The notes: generated from the letters alone by a model not told the origin. A stretch of 64,000 bases of DNA from Carnegiea gigantea (GCA_029747015.1 JAKOGI010001277.1:193501-257500); one strand, 5' to 3'; positions 31,504 to 45,224 are shown, numbered from the stretch's first letter. Made by a program: numbers and translations.

Positions 31504-33294
31504 GCTGGATGGAAAGCTAATTCCCTCTCCAGAGCAGGACGTGCAGTTTTGATTCCGTCTCATTTAGAATCTCTCCCCGCACATACCATGCAATGTTTCC
31601 AGCTACCCAAATCTACTACACACCATATCGATAAGCTCAGTTGGGATTTTTTCTGGCAAAAATCCAGTGCAGAGAAAGGGTTCTCACTTATAGCGTGGGA
31701 CAGAATTTGCATGCCAAAGCATAAGGGGGGACTGGGTCTCCGAAAGGCGGATGTTGTCAATACCGCCTTTCAATGCAAACTTGCTTGGAAAGTACTAACT
31801 AATGACTCTAGCCTCTTGACCCAATTGATGAAAGACGTTTACCTAAAAGATCAGAACTTATTTGATTATAAAAAGAAAACGACTGATTCTCCGGTTTGGA
31901 AGAACTTACTCAACTGTCGACCTCTCCTGAGAAGAGGGATCACGTGGAAGGTAGGGAATGGGAAAAGTATTCTATTCTGGCTTGACAACTGGATAGGTAA
32001 CTATTCACTCGCAGACCTGCTAAATATCCCCATAAGTAGCATCTCCCATCCGGAAGTAACAGTGAGTGAATTTATGCTTGATAATCATACCTGGAACATT
32101 GACAAACTCACACAGACCATTGCGGACCAACCTATTTTAGCAAAAATTCAAGGGATTGCTATTCCCACCCATGACATTGACGATTCCTTCTGCTGGGGAT
32201 TACACAGCTCAGGAAAATTCTCTACAAAGTCTGCTACCTGGCTGACCCATGATCCACAAATCCCTCATCAGGCTGACTGGGCCCACAAATGGATATGGAA
32301 AATTGATACTGTGCCTAAAATTAAAGTCTTTCTTCGGTAATTATGCCATACAGCTATTCCTGTTAGGGGTCTGCTTTTACGGAGAGGTTTGGCCATTGAT
32401 CCGTCTTGTCCCCTTTGTCTACATGATATCGAATCCATAGAACACTTGTTCCTAGAATGTCATTCAATAGGAAAGGTCTAGGACTATGCTGTTCAGCAAG
32501 GCTGGCTTTCGCCAGGTTGCGCACCTGACCAAAACCAGACCATGTTACAGTACCTGCATAAAATCAAATGCTATGGGAATTCTGACACCATCAGGAAAGT
32601 CACATTCCTCCTCTGGAGCATTTGGAAAAAGAGAAACAATGTTGTATTCAGAAATGAGATTTTTCAACCCTTAGCATGTATTATACATGCCAAAAAGGCC
32701 TACGCTGAATGGCGAATCCGAGCTTGTATATCGGTTGACCCATCTCCCCAGGGGACCTCTTCTCCCCCTCCCACCTCCAATCATTTTGTACGTTGGCACT
32801 CCCCTCCTGCGGGAGTGGTCAAACTTAATTTCGACGGGTCACTCAATCAATCCTCTGCAGCAGGAGGGTTTATTCTGCGAGACCACATAGAAAAGATACT
32901 TATAACAGGTGCAGCACATTACGGGGATACAACCATTCTTGTAGCAGAAACAAGAGCACTCCATGATGGCGTTAAAGTAGTAGTTCAAGCAGGATATAGC
33001 AGAGTATTCATTGAAGGCGATAATTTAACGGTGATCAAAGCACTCAAAGGGGACGCCCAAGTACCATGGAACATCTCCAATATCATCAGAGACATTCAAT
33101 TATGGTTAAGTAAGGATATCCAAGCCGAGTATTCTCACATCTTTCGAGAAGCGAATATGGCAGCAGACTGGCTGGCTAAATTCGGTCAATCCATTACTGG
33201 TGTTTTCACAATTGATTATTGTTTCTCCCCCCACCTTGGTCAAATTGTTGCGGATGATATTGTTGGGCGTACTCTTGTGAGAAGAGGCGTCTAA
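31504..33294 (+). pseudogene. L1 ORF2 C-terminal part: zinc knuckle and RNase H
   Basis: A single frame from about 31504 to the terminal stop at 33294, broken only by TAA (32338) and TAG (32479-32481). It contains WDFFWQ, ICMPKHKGGLGLR and the VGNGKSILFWLDNWIG segment typical of plant L1, a zf-RVT-type CPLCLHDIESIEHLFLEC knuckle, and a plant RVT_3 RNase H (32800-33200) with acidic residues in NFDGSLN, AETRAL, EGDN and AADWLA. An RNase H at the C-terminus is known in a plant L1 subset. Confidence 0.85.
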
Positions 33295-33322
33295 AATTCT
33301 TTCCCTTTTCTTTACCATTGTT

Positions 33323-33335
33323 AAAAAAAAAAAAA
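33323..33335 (+). other. L1 poly-A tail
   Basis: 13 A residues 28 nt after the ORF2 stop, running into the 3' target-site copy. Confidence 0.85.
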
Positions 33336-33349
33336 GGTTGCGTTTATTG

Positions 33350-33927
33350 GTTGTTATTAGTCCTCATACGATTAATATTGCTTTACCAGCATAAGTGTTT
33401 CCTACTGTTTTTGTTATTGTTTTAATATTATTATTAGTAGCATCCCCACTTACTTTGTAGTACTTAGCCTTTATCTACTATGATTTAAACTCCTTACAAT
33501 CTCACTATTATTGGTGCTGGGTATTATTGTTGTTAATATTGTGGTAACTATTCTAGCTTTTGTATTACTGTTACTACTTTATTTGTTCCTGTTTACTGGT
33601 AGTATTATTTTTATTATTAGTATTAGTTATTCATTTGTTGTTATTGTTGTAGTCACAATTATTACTGTTGGTATTGTAGGGGTGATTTTAGTCTCGTGGG
33701 GTTTTTATTAAGTCTATTGTTGTTGTTGTTGTTAGTAGTATTAGCATTATTTTTGACTAGCTGTGTATTCTTGTCAGGTAGATTTCTAGTCTTGTTAACT
33801 AATTTTGTTCTTCTTTCAAGCTAGCATCTCTTTGCCTTTTTAGCTTCAGTTCTTTGTTCTTTTCCTATTAGTTGGGCCTACCCAGTGAGTATTTTATGGT
33901 GATTTTGTTCACTTATTATTATTATTA

Positions 33928-33992
<65 letters not shown>

Positions 33993-34027
33993 GCATTGCT
34001 AGGGGTAGGTGTTAGTAGCTTAAGCTA
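33350..34027 (+). other. Probable RTE 5' leader, low complexity
   Basis: T/G-rich sequence with many TTATT and TTGTT runs, leading into the RTE endonuclease frame. It contains an (ATT)n microsatellite at 33913-33992. No gene. Confidence 0.5.
33913..33992. repeat. (ATT)n microsatellite
   Basis: About 26 tandem ATT units with one ATC interruption. Confidence 0.95.
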
Positions 34028-34966
34028 GTGGTAAGCAATATAGTAGTTTCAGTCAGTCCTCCAGGGGAAAATGGGGTTAAGAGGGATGTAAGGTTTCGAA
34101 AGGTGTGCCTAGCGTCTTGGAATATTGGGTCTCTTACTGGTAAGTCAATAGAACTAGTTAAATCTTTACATAGACGTAGGATTAATGTAGCATGTGTTCA
34201 AGAGACTAAGTTGGTGGGGGCTAAAGCTAGAGAAGTTAACAAATATAAGTTATGGTATTCATGATATACCTCGGAGTAAAAAACTTTTCATAGGAGGAGA
34301 CTTTGATGGCCATATTGGTGAAGGCTCTGATTGCTATGATACGGACCACGAAGGTTTCGGTTATGGGGAGAGAAACATTGGAATGGAGTTGGCGTTTTGG
34401 TTGATAAGGAGTTGGTTAACTTAGTTGTGGAAATGAGGCGGAAGAGTGATCGAATTATGACCATTAAGGTATTGGTGGGATCAGAAATCATTAATGTGGT
34501 TAGTGCACCTCAAATAAGTTTGCTGGATGATATTAAGAAGCAATTTTGGGAGGATTTGGATATGATAATTCATGATATACCTCGGAGCAAAAAACTTTTC
34601 ATAGGAGGAGACTTTGATGGCCATATTGGTGAAGGCTCTGATTGCTATGATACGGACCACGAAGGTTTCGGTTATGGGGAGAGAAACATTGGAGGAGTTT
34701 TTGTTCTGGACTTTGTGGTTGCCTATGAATTGTTAGTAGTAAACTTCTATTTTAAGAAGAAGGAGGACCACTTGATGACCTTCAAGAGTGGCTGCATAAA
34801 GACTCAAATTGATTACTTCCTGATTAGGGCGGAAAATCGGAGGTTATGTAAGGATTGTAAGGTGATTCCTAGTGAGTATTTAGGTACTCAGCGTAGGTTG
34901 CTAGTGTTGGATGTGGTTCAAATGTTCAAAGTGGAAGAAAAGGAGTGTTGGGGACCCTACAGTTAA
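34028..34966 (+). pseudogene. RTE endonuclease domain
   Basis: Pieces read CLASWNIGSLTGKSIELVKS, INVACVQETKLVGAKAREV, GDFDGHIGEGSDCY, then GCIKTQIDYFLIRAENRR and CKVIPSEYLGTQRRLLVLD, the order of plant RTE APE endonucleases; WN, QETK and GDFDGHIG are catalytic-site motifs. The segment 34257-34382 is a misplaced copy of 34568-34693 inserted between KLWYS and NGVGVLVDKELV, which breaks the frame. The H of the usual terminal HRLLV motif is replaced (QRRLLV). Confidence 0.8.
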
Positions 34967-37007
34967 GTGGTGGAATCTTGCTAAGGAGAACGCTATAAAA
35001 TTATCAGAGAGGATTACTGAAGAAGGAGTTTGGAGGCAGGTAGATGATGCAGATACAATGTGGGAGACAATGGCAAAATGTACTCGAAATTCAACTAAGA
35101 AAATCCTAGGGACATCTAGGAGAGGTGGTAATAAAATGAAGGGAGCCTGATGGTAAAACAAGGAGGTAAAGGAGAAAGTCAAAGAGAAAAAAGAGGCATA
35201 CGCTACTTTCATAAACAGTGGAACGGACGAAGAGAAACATATTAGTAGAGTTAGAGCAGCCAAAAAGGTAGGCAAGAAAGCTGTTGCTGTAGCTAAGAGC
35301 ATAACTTATGATAGATTATATCAAAAACTAGAGACTAAGAAAGGTGAGAAGGAAGTTATTAAACTGGGGAGGGCTAGGGAAAGAAGAACTAGGGATTTAG
35401 GTGTCGTGAAGTGTATCAAATATAAATAATAAGGTGCTGTCGGAGGATGCAGAAATCAAGGAGAGATGACAAAGGTACTTTTCCAAACTCCTCAATAGGG
35501 AAGTGATGGAAGATTTTTGAAGTAGGGTAAGAGGGAGTAGTGAGAGGCGTTTTGATCCTAGATTGTGTGTACCTATCAGTAAGGATGAGATTAAAAAGTC
35601 TCTAAAGAAGATGACCAATGGGAAGATAGAGAGACCAAACTAGATACTACTGGAAGTGTGGAAAGGTTTGGGCGAAGAGGGATTAGAGTGACTGATAGAG
35701 CTTTTCAATGTTATTTTTAGGATCGCTAAAATGTCCAGAAAATGGAGGTTTAGTACAATCATCCCTTTGTACACTAACAAAGGTGATATTTAAGATTGTA
35801 ATAATTATAGGGGTATAAAGTTGCTCAATCACACCATGAAATTATAGATGAGAGAGATTGAGAGGAGGTTGTAGAAGGACATTTTGATATCAGAGAACCA
35901 AATAATTTTATGCCTGGTAGGTCGACTGTGGAGGTGATTTACCTCCTTAAAAGACTCATGGGTTGTACAGATATAGAAAGGTAGATCTTCATATGGTATT
36001 CATTGACTTGAAAAAGTATATGATGGAGTTTCGTATGAAGTGTTATGGAGATGCTTGGAAAAAAAAGGAGTGTCACCCGTATATATTTGTGTTATTAAGG
36101 ATATGTACGAGGGAGGTAGGGTAAGTGTTAGGACACCAGGAGGGGCTATCAATGACTTCTATGTTGGTATGGGCCTGCATCAGGGTTCTGCTTTAAACCC
36201 TTTCCTTTTCACTCTAATTATAGATGAACTTACAAAAGGAATTCAAGATGAGACACCATGGTGTATGTTATTTTCAAATGACGTTGTTCTTATTGATGAG
36301 ATCAAAGAAGGAGTTAATGACAAATTAGAGCGATGGAGACATACGCTAGAATCTAGAGGTTTTAGAGTAAGTAGATCGAAAACTGAATACATGCATTACT
36401 GTTTCAGTGGAAGGGAAGATATGGGGGGAGAAGTCACCATTGATGGGATGATGATACTAAAGGTCGAGAAGTTTAAATATCTAGGCTTGATCATTCAACA
36501 AATGGGAATATTAGTGAAGATATTAGTCAACGTATTAAAGTGGGTTAGTAAAAATAGAAGTATACTTCAGGCATGCTATGTGATAAGAGAATGTCTGTAG
36601 GATTAAAAGGCAAAGTTTATCATATGGTAGTTAGACCTACTGTACTATATGGATCAGAGTATTGGCCTATAAAAAAGACACAGGTTCAAAGGTTGATGGT
36701 AGCAGAGATAAGGATGATTAGGTGAATGTGTAGTTATACGAGAATGGGTAGAATTAGAAATGGAGTAATCAAAGACTTAGTTAAAGTGTCTCCCATTGAA
36801 GACAAGATGAGAGAGAGAAGACTCGGATGGTTTGGACACGTGAAAAGAAGGAGTATGGACGCTCATGTGAGGAGATGTGAGAGGATAAATATCCCCGAAG
36901 GTAAAAGAGGGAGGGAACGACCAAAGAAGTGTTTGGACGAGGTCATTAGAGAGGACTTGAAAGTAATAGGATTGGCGGAGGATATGGCTCAGGATATGAG
37001 ACTATGA
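34967..37007 (+). pseudogene. RTE reverse transcriptase and C-terminus
   Basis: 34967-35420 is the linker (WWNLAKENAIKLSERI). 35580-36030 carries finger and palm motifs with many stops. 36040-36600 is open and holds SVRTPGGAINDFYVGMGLHQ, GSALNPFLFTLIIDEL and the active site FSND (36271-36282) where the family has FADD. 36726-37007 is the typical C-terminus (DKMRERRLGWFGHVKRRS, GRERPKKCLDEVIREDL). Confidence 0.82.
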
Positions 37008-37374
37008 ATGGGATAGGATTAGGATCTTAGATCTCAAAGAGTTGGCCACCTGATATGGTTATGGTTTTTCAGTTGTAGTAGGGTAGTTTTGGTTGTAATT
37101 TTTTTCATATGTCGTGTTTGTGTGCATGTACTACATACATCTAGGAACGGTCATTGTTTGCCTACTTTTGTTTGTTAAGGTGTAGTACCTTCCTCTACTA
37201 TGTTGTACTTTTGTTGTATTTATTTTTATATAGTTACAATCAGCTAATTTATTAGTATTTCTTAGTTCATTCTCTACTGCGTATCTTTAGTTTTTATCCC
37301 GTTAAATGTTTTCATAAAATTCTTCTTCAATTTTTTTTCTTTTTCATAAAATTTTGTTTTGTGGATATCTTGAA

Positions 37375-37480
37375 TTTAGCCTCTCTACGGATAGGGATAT
37401 CGGTAAAGGTAAGGTTGCCTACATCTAGATCTCCTCAGACCCCTGAAAGCGGGACCCATACTGGAAGTTAGAGTGATTAT
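37375..37480 (+). other. RTE/SINE-like conserved 3' tail
   Basis: GCCTCTCTACGGATAGGG, GGTAAGGTTGCCTACATCT and CTCAGACCCCTG segments match the layout of the 3' ends shared by plant RTE LINEs and their partner SINEs (Au-like). It marks the end of the element. Confidence 0.6.
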
Positions 37481-39059
37481 TTTGTGATTTGATCAGTCAA
37501 AACGGACTAATAATTGCAAATTAGAATGTGAATTGAAAAGAAGAGCCACCCACCTGAACTTAAACATGGGGCTAGCAAATTCGTTGAGATCTTTGTGGAA
37601 CTGGGCTAGTAAAATTGAGCCCTAAAAAGCCCAAACAAACTAAAAATGATGTGAGTTAATGATTCGTAGGCTACTTGAATGCCCAAAAAGTAGCTAAAAC
37701 GTAAAAAAGCAACCCGAACATGGTATGTTTAGTAATTTGGACATCTAGGTCCTATCCTGTGGCACCAAAAGTATCAGATTTGTCCAGATTTGTAACTTAG
37801 ACATCTAGACATCCGGGTATTGACTATAGCCAAGCCTGTTAAATTGTATTCTGAACAAGGTTACGATATGAAGATTTTAATAGACTGACCAATTTGTTTG
37901 AATATGAATTCAAATATGATCCGAATTCTTACCAAGCCTACTCCTTAGTAAATGATTAACATATCCAAGGTTGGCAATGACACATACAATTTGACCCTAA
38001 TTTTCATAAAGGAAAGTATTATAATCGTGTAATTATGAATGTTTAAAGGAGATTATTGCCTATTTAGTAAAATTAGTTGTTTAGGTTGCAGAAAACTGTT
38101 CATATAGCAAATCGTTGTTTAGGTAGAAGATAATTATTCTAATTTTTCTGTTAACGGATAGTTATCTAGATGAGTTATTAAAGAAAACGTGTTTGACAAA
38201 TTTAACAGTTGGGTTTGTTGATTAATGTAAATTGATATAAAATAGTATGTTTAATTTCAAAAGTACAATTTTCAAAGGACATTTTTTGACCAAAAAATAT
38301 GGAACACTAGTTTTGAATTTCAAAGTTAGTATCATTCTCTTTTCAGAAATGCTATTTAAAACGCTGAATGCTATTTGAAATACTAGTCCGAACGCTAGGT
38401 TACTAAATATTAAGAATTGATTTACTAATGTTTTGACTTGATCAAAATATTGAACGCTATTGCCGAATACGCCTAAAACAATATAATAATATAGTAAAGT
38501 ATGTGAGAAATGAGATGAGAAAACAGAAGCATAAACAGAAATGTGATCTTTCTTCTTTTATATATGTCTTGATATAAGGTACTCTTTAATGTCTTAATTC
38601 AGCCTAAATTAATGTGTTTTATAATTTAAAATCACCAAATTTTTTAATAATGACACTTTGCTAAAATTAAATATTCATCGGCTACATTGACGATGCAAAT
38701 GACATCTTAATTGAATCAATTCTATTCACAAGAGTATACAATATGTATAATTTTAAAAATATGCACAGATAAAAAGATATTTTACAGTATTTACAAATTT
38801 TAATATGCTTTTACAGGTTAATAATTTTTTTCAATTTAAAATGTGAAAAAGATTTTTGAAGTCAAAATAAAACCTATTCAACAAATAAAATACATTTTTT
38901 GGGCAGGGGAGGGAGGGTGACCAGGCTGTCACTCTATCCATTCCCTCCTTCACCTTCTCCTTTGGTCTGCAGTCTCCACATCCTTCCATTTTTCAGCGAG
39001 GCCCATTAGCATCACTCTCACATCCTCTCATTAAAGCCATCGGACACTATAGGAGTCGG
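37481..39059. other. Intergenic, upstream of the ARM gene
   Basis: AT-rich single-copy-looking DNA. I see no gene, no clear repeat family and no convincing TATA box. Confidence 0.5.
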
Positions 39060-39316
39060 GCCCTCTCTCTCTTTCATCTTGTTTCCTTTTCAGTCTGTTG
39101 TGTGTTGTGCCATGCTTTGTTTTCTTTCTCCTACAGAGACGGTCACCTCGTCCTCTCTCTTCTTCTCTCCTCTCCTGCAACCGAATGCCGTAGATTCTTT
39201 ACCCATCTCTGTCCCCAAATCAAATCGCCTTTAATTTATCTCTGTGTGTGTGTGTTTAAATCAAAGGCTAAGAAAGGCCTCTCCTTTCAAAGCTCTACCC
39301 CCACCCCAGAATAACA
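39060..39316 (+). promoter_or_regulatory. Probable core promoter and 5' UTR of the ARM gene
   Basis: CT-rich sequence (CCTCTCTCTCTTTC at 39061-39075, further CT runs to 39180) of the pyrimidine-patch type found near plant transcription starts. An ATG at 39112 would open an about 40-codon upstream frame if transcription starts before it. (TG)n lies at 39243-39254. Confidence 0.45.
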
Positions 39317-41694
39317 ATGGTGTCGGCGGAAGAAACCCAGTCCAGTGCGGGTCGGCTTCAGTACTCCATGTACGGCAGCTTCCATTCCCCCTCCTCCAAT
39401 TCCAACTCCAAGATTTGGAGAGAGCGCGGCCGGTCTATGCGCACCATACGCTCCAATTTCTTCTCGCCGGATCACGACCACGACCACGATGCCACTCCTC
39501 CCTCGATTTTGAATCCCCATCTCCCTGGACCCACCGGCGACGGCAACTTCGTCTCGGAGAACCTGAACCTGACCGATTCCGCCATCGACATCAGGCTTGG
39601 GGAGCTGGCCTCCCGGACAGCCAAGTCCCTCAAGTCCTCCTTCGCAGAGGACGACTTCCTTCTCGACAACCTCAACCTCTCCCGCTCCTTCAGCGACTAT
39701 TCCGTCTGCAGCAGCGACATCTCCGGTGAGCTCCACCGCCTCGCCACACTCTCCAACTCCAACTTCAACCCCGATAACTCCAACCCTAACCTGGATCCGG
39801 AGCCCGAGCCTTGCGTGGGTTTCCTCCAGAGGGAGAATTTCTCCACCGAGATCATAGATAGCATCTCACCGGAGGACCTCCAGCCCACCGTCAAGCTCTG
39901 CATCGACAGCCTGAGCTCCCCGTCCGTGGCCATCAAAAGATCCGCCGCCGCCAAGCTCCGCCTCCTCGCCAAGAACCGGGCCGACAACCGGGCCCTGATC
40001 GCCGAATCGGGGGCCATCCCGGCCCTGGTGCCCCTCCTCAAATGCACCGACCCCTGGACGCAGGAGCACGCCGTCACAGCTGTCCTCAACCTGTCCCTCC
40101 ACCCGGACAATAAGATGCTCATCGCGGAGGCCTCCGGGGCAATCAAGTCTCTGATATACGTGCTGAAGACGGGGACGGAGACCTCGAAGCAGAACGCGGC
40201 TGCGGCCCTGATGAGCCTGGCTATGCTGGAGGACACCAGGTTGACCATCGGGGCCTGCGGGGCCATCCCGCCGCTGGTGGCGCTCCTGATCAACGGAGGC
40301 ACCCGGGGGAAGAAGGACGCCCTGACCACGCTGTACAAGCTCTGCTCGGCCAAGCTGAACAAGGAGAGGGCTGTGACTGCGGGGGCGGTGGGGCCCCTGG
40401 TGGCGCTGGTGGCCGAGCAGGCCATGGCGGAGAAGGCCATGGTGGTGCTTAGTAGCCTGGCGGGGATCGAGGTGGGGAGGGTGGCCATCGTGCAGGAAGG
40501 AGGAATACCGGCGCTTGTGGAGGCCGTGGAGGAGAGCTCCCCCAAAGGGAAGGAGTTTGCCGTGGTCACGCTGTTGCAACTCTGTGCTGAGACTGTCAGG
40601 AATAGGGCCTTGCTCGTGGCTGAGGGTGCCATTCCTCCTCTTGTGGCTCTCTCTCAGAGCGGCACTGCCCGCGCTAAGCACAAGGTCAGTTCTTTCAAAT
40701 GTTGCAGCCCCCAAGATTGAATATTTGATGCCACCTCATTTAGATGAATCGTGAACGTGAAAAAATTACATTGAATTGAAAAGTTTAGTTGTCAATTTCT
40801 TTGTGTCCGCTCCCCTCCTAATTTGTTTTTGGTATGTGATTGGCTTCCTACATGGCTGTACCGCTGTAGTCCTATGAAATTGGGAGATTGAAGAGCCAAT
40901 ATGTTTGTTTGATTTCTTCTGTTGCCGAATGATGAAGACATGTGAATGATTGTCAAATTATGTAGTTGACCAATGAGCTGTTTGTGTATCCACCCGAGTC
41001 CTTGCATAGCATGAAATCTAGGGAGGGAAAAGAAATCGGTTTGTGTTGATGTTGAGCTTTCTGAGAGTTTCATTGTGCAGATAGTGATTTGGGATTAGAT
41101 TGGAGTGGCAATCTCCCGTTCCAAATAGGGTTTGTTTGACGCACTTGTGTGATCTACACTTCCAAATATAGAACTTGTTCTGAGTGGGGGCTGTGTGATG
41201 GGTTTCTTATGAGCTTGAATAGAGTTGTGAAATCAAATTACACGCATTTATGGACCATATACAGCTTCAAAGATTTCGATTTCCATAGGCACCCACTCCT
41301 TTGTCGTCTGTCTAGTTGGTTATGTCTTTGGGTTGGTGAACGGTTAAAGACTCTGATTTGTGAGGTTTTCTAGTGTTAGTTTATGTGCTGTTGAGAAGAG
41401 TTTCAGTGGCTAGGCTATGGTGTTAGCCTTTATTGTTTGGTTTTTCTTTAGCTTCATGATTGTTCTTCTCTACAAGAGAACTAAACCAAGAGGATTTCTC
41501 TGTTCAGAAACCCTTCTTTTTAAACACCCCCCCCCCCCCGCCAAAAAAAAAAAAGAAAAGGGGGTTAGAAACATATACCATACAATCTTCTTTAACTGAA
41601 TCCTGCTGCTTTTGGTTGCTTTTGGCAGGCAGAAACACTTCTTGGGTACTTAAGGGAGCCAAGGAACCAAGAGGCTTCATCTTCAAGTCCTTGA
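39317..41694 (+). CDS. Armadillo-repeat protein (PUB4-like ARM domain without U-box), two exons
   Basis: Exon 1 is 39317-40684 (456 codons), exon 2 is 41629-41694; the intron (40685-41628) begins GTCAGT after AAG and ends TTTTGGCAG. The 477-aa product has a Ser/Asp-rich disordered N-terminus (1-180) and about six ARM repeats (about 205-460) with repeated [18 protein letters not shown] helices, ending [21 protein letters not shown]. The ARM domain resembles that of plant U-box E3 ligases of the PUB4/SPL11 group, but there is no U-box, as in Arabidopsis ARM proteins of the At4g16490 type. ARM repeats bind partner proteins; the partner is unknown. The coding exon is strikingly GC-rich against AT-rich flanks. 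Reading through the donor would give a 467-aa form ending in 11 different residues. No stops or frameshifts: it looks functional. Confidence 0.92.
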
Positions 41695-42894
41695 CAACCG
41701 ACAAGGTGGTAAAAAGAACTTTTAAATTAGCAGCGGATGTGGTGTTTTGTTATATTGTACTGTACATGTAAGGAGCGAGGGAAGTCTTCTTTGGTGATGT
41801 GTAGCGGCTTTGTACAGTGTGTTTGGGATTTAAAAACATAAAAAATAAAAAAGATGAGGGAACCTCACTAGACACTGGATGATCGTGTGAAGATACTGAG
41901 CCATTTTGAGATCTGAAGCTGACATAGATTGTTTATTATTAGTTTGTTATAGGGTTGTTTTTTCATCTCTCCCCTCATTTTTTACCCTTTCTTTGCTGTT
42001 AGTATTTTGGTTTATTGTCTATTGACTATAGCCACATATTTTAGGATGGCAAGAGTTCTCCTGGTCCTCGGGGTTCCTTTTTCCTTTTCTTTCTCTGTTT
42101 TTTGCCTTTGGGGTTTTGTTGGGCCTCGACGGGGTGCAGGCCTTCTTTAGATATTTGTAGGGGTGATTCAGACTAGTGGAATGTAGTAGTTTCTAGATGT
42201 GCCCCAACATGCTCGGTTTGGAGGTAAGTCTGATGGAGGAGAGGGAGAGAAACGGGGGCTTGTAATCCATCCGAAAGTGTCGCTATTGTGTATTCTTTCC
42301 CAGGGAACTGTGGAGACATACATGTTTGTTGTTTGGAAAAGTGATGATTATGGAATTATCGGATATGTTGGGTCTTATAAGTGGGAAATTTGTCTCCCCA
42401 ACGGCCCAACTTCAGTTTTCGTTGATGTTTTCGGCTCTATGTAATTGCCCAAGTGTGTTTTTGAAACGGCCTGCACTGCAAATCCAATGTTGTTTTTTTT
42501 GAGCAATTTACGTATCATGATTTTTTAAATTAACACTTTCCAATTCAGCGCTTTTGTGGCTTATCAGTGTTGTATTTGTCTCCTTTTGGATCTCCGGCAG
42601 CTTTTGATGTTTCCATTGTGGAAGGATTGTTTTTTGTCTTTTACGCCCCATTCATGTACTCCTATCTCTGTTCCTTTTCTATTCCTTCTTCAACTCCCCT
42701 GTTTCTCATCTCCCTCCCTCTCTTCTCTAACCCTATTCCGCTCCTAATTTAGTAGATGAAAGTCCTTCTTTCGTCTCTTTCCACAAATTCCGAACGCTCA
42801 TTCTCTTCACCCTTAACCCATGTAAAGCATTATTATTCCTCCAAGAAAATAACTCAACCATGCAACGAACTATAACAAGGAAAATCAAACAAGC
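41695..42894 (+). other. ARM gene 3' UTR and intergenic DNA
   Basis: 41695 to about 41870 is likely 3' UTR (A-rich AAAAATAAAAAAGATG near 41842). The rest contains short frames (42199-42444, 42556-42752) without recognisable domains. Confidence 0.45.
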
Positions 42895-43015
42895 AAACCT
42901 GATGGGTATGGGTATGGGGATGACTTTTAAAAATGGGTATGAGTGCGGGTATAATTCTATCCACCTCGTATCCGTCCCAAGCCCATCCGTATGTTAGGAC
43001 AATCTAGGTTATTCT
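42895..43015. repeat. GGGTATGGGTATGGGG-type dispersed repeat
   Basis: GATGGGTATGGGTATGGGG, then GGGTATGAGTGCGGGTAT and GCCCATCCGTATG, a pattern seen in short non-autonomous plant transposon remnants. A related sequence in the opposite sense is at 45225-45420. Confidence 0.45.
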
Positions 43016-43260
43016 TCCAAATACATAAGCTTTTGTGATCTATGGGCTAAAGTTAGCATTTAGCCTCTAGGGTTAATATATGTTTAAAATGAGCCCAAAA
43101 CTCTTACTTTATGTCTTAAACACAAAATCCTTTAAGCCCTAAATGACATGACTAACACAATTTGGAGGAAGATAACCCAAGTTGTCCTAATATGCCAACC
43201 GGATTATCCTTATGGTGTATTTGGGTTAACCATATGCTAGAGTGACGGAGTTTGGCATAA

Positions 43261-43400
43261 CGTGTACGTTTCAAGGTTTAGGGTTTAGGTTCAACCTAAG
43301 CACTAACTCTTAGAATGTAAAACCCTAAACCCTAAATACTACCTCTTAAATTGAACCCTAAGCCCTAGGTTACAAAAGTTAAATGTTAAAGCCTAAGTGA
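43261..43400. repeat. AACCCTAAA-like degenerate repeats
   Basis: Scattered TTTAGGG/CCCTAAA units mixed with other sequence. Not a telomere array. Confidence 0.5.
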
Positions 43401-43507
43401 TAACCTTAAATGTTTGACATAAAACCTAAACCTATTATCATATCCCTCAATATATATTTTCGTTAACCCATGTTGCTGTACCATTTTCTTAGGTTAACAT
43501 ATATAAA

Positions 43508-45224
<1,717 letters not shown>

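Larger units (their letters stand above)
22706..33333 (+). mobile_element. L1-type LINE interrupted by E2
   Basis: A non-LTR retrotransposon with ORF2 order endonuclease, RT, zinc knuckle, RNase H, and a poly-A tail. It is flanked by 16-bp direct repeats AAGGTTGCGTGTATTG (22690-22705) and AAGGTTGCGTTTATTG (33334-33349), one mismatch, the hallmark of target-primed insertion. E2 (24236-29941) inserted in ORF2. Without E2 the LINE is about 4.9 kb. No ORF1 is recognised, so the 5' end is probably truncated or decayed. Confidence 0.85.
34028..37480 (+). mobile_element. RTE-type LINE, decayed
   Basis: Non-LTR element with RTE-like endonuclease and RT remnants and the conserved RTE 3' end. The 5' leader probably starts upstream of the L1 (about 22170), since L1 sits between two parts of similar T/G-rich sequence. 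Multiple stops, frameshifts and an internal 126-bp duplication make it inactive. Confidence 0.8.

Noticed and set aside
39697..40714. Long minus-strand frames (311 and 282 aa)
   Set aside because: Antisense shadows of the GC-rich ARM exon.
43261..43400. Interstitial telomere array
   Set aside because: CCCTAAA units are few and interrupted.
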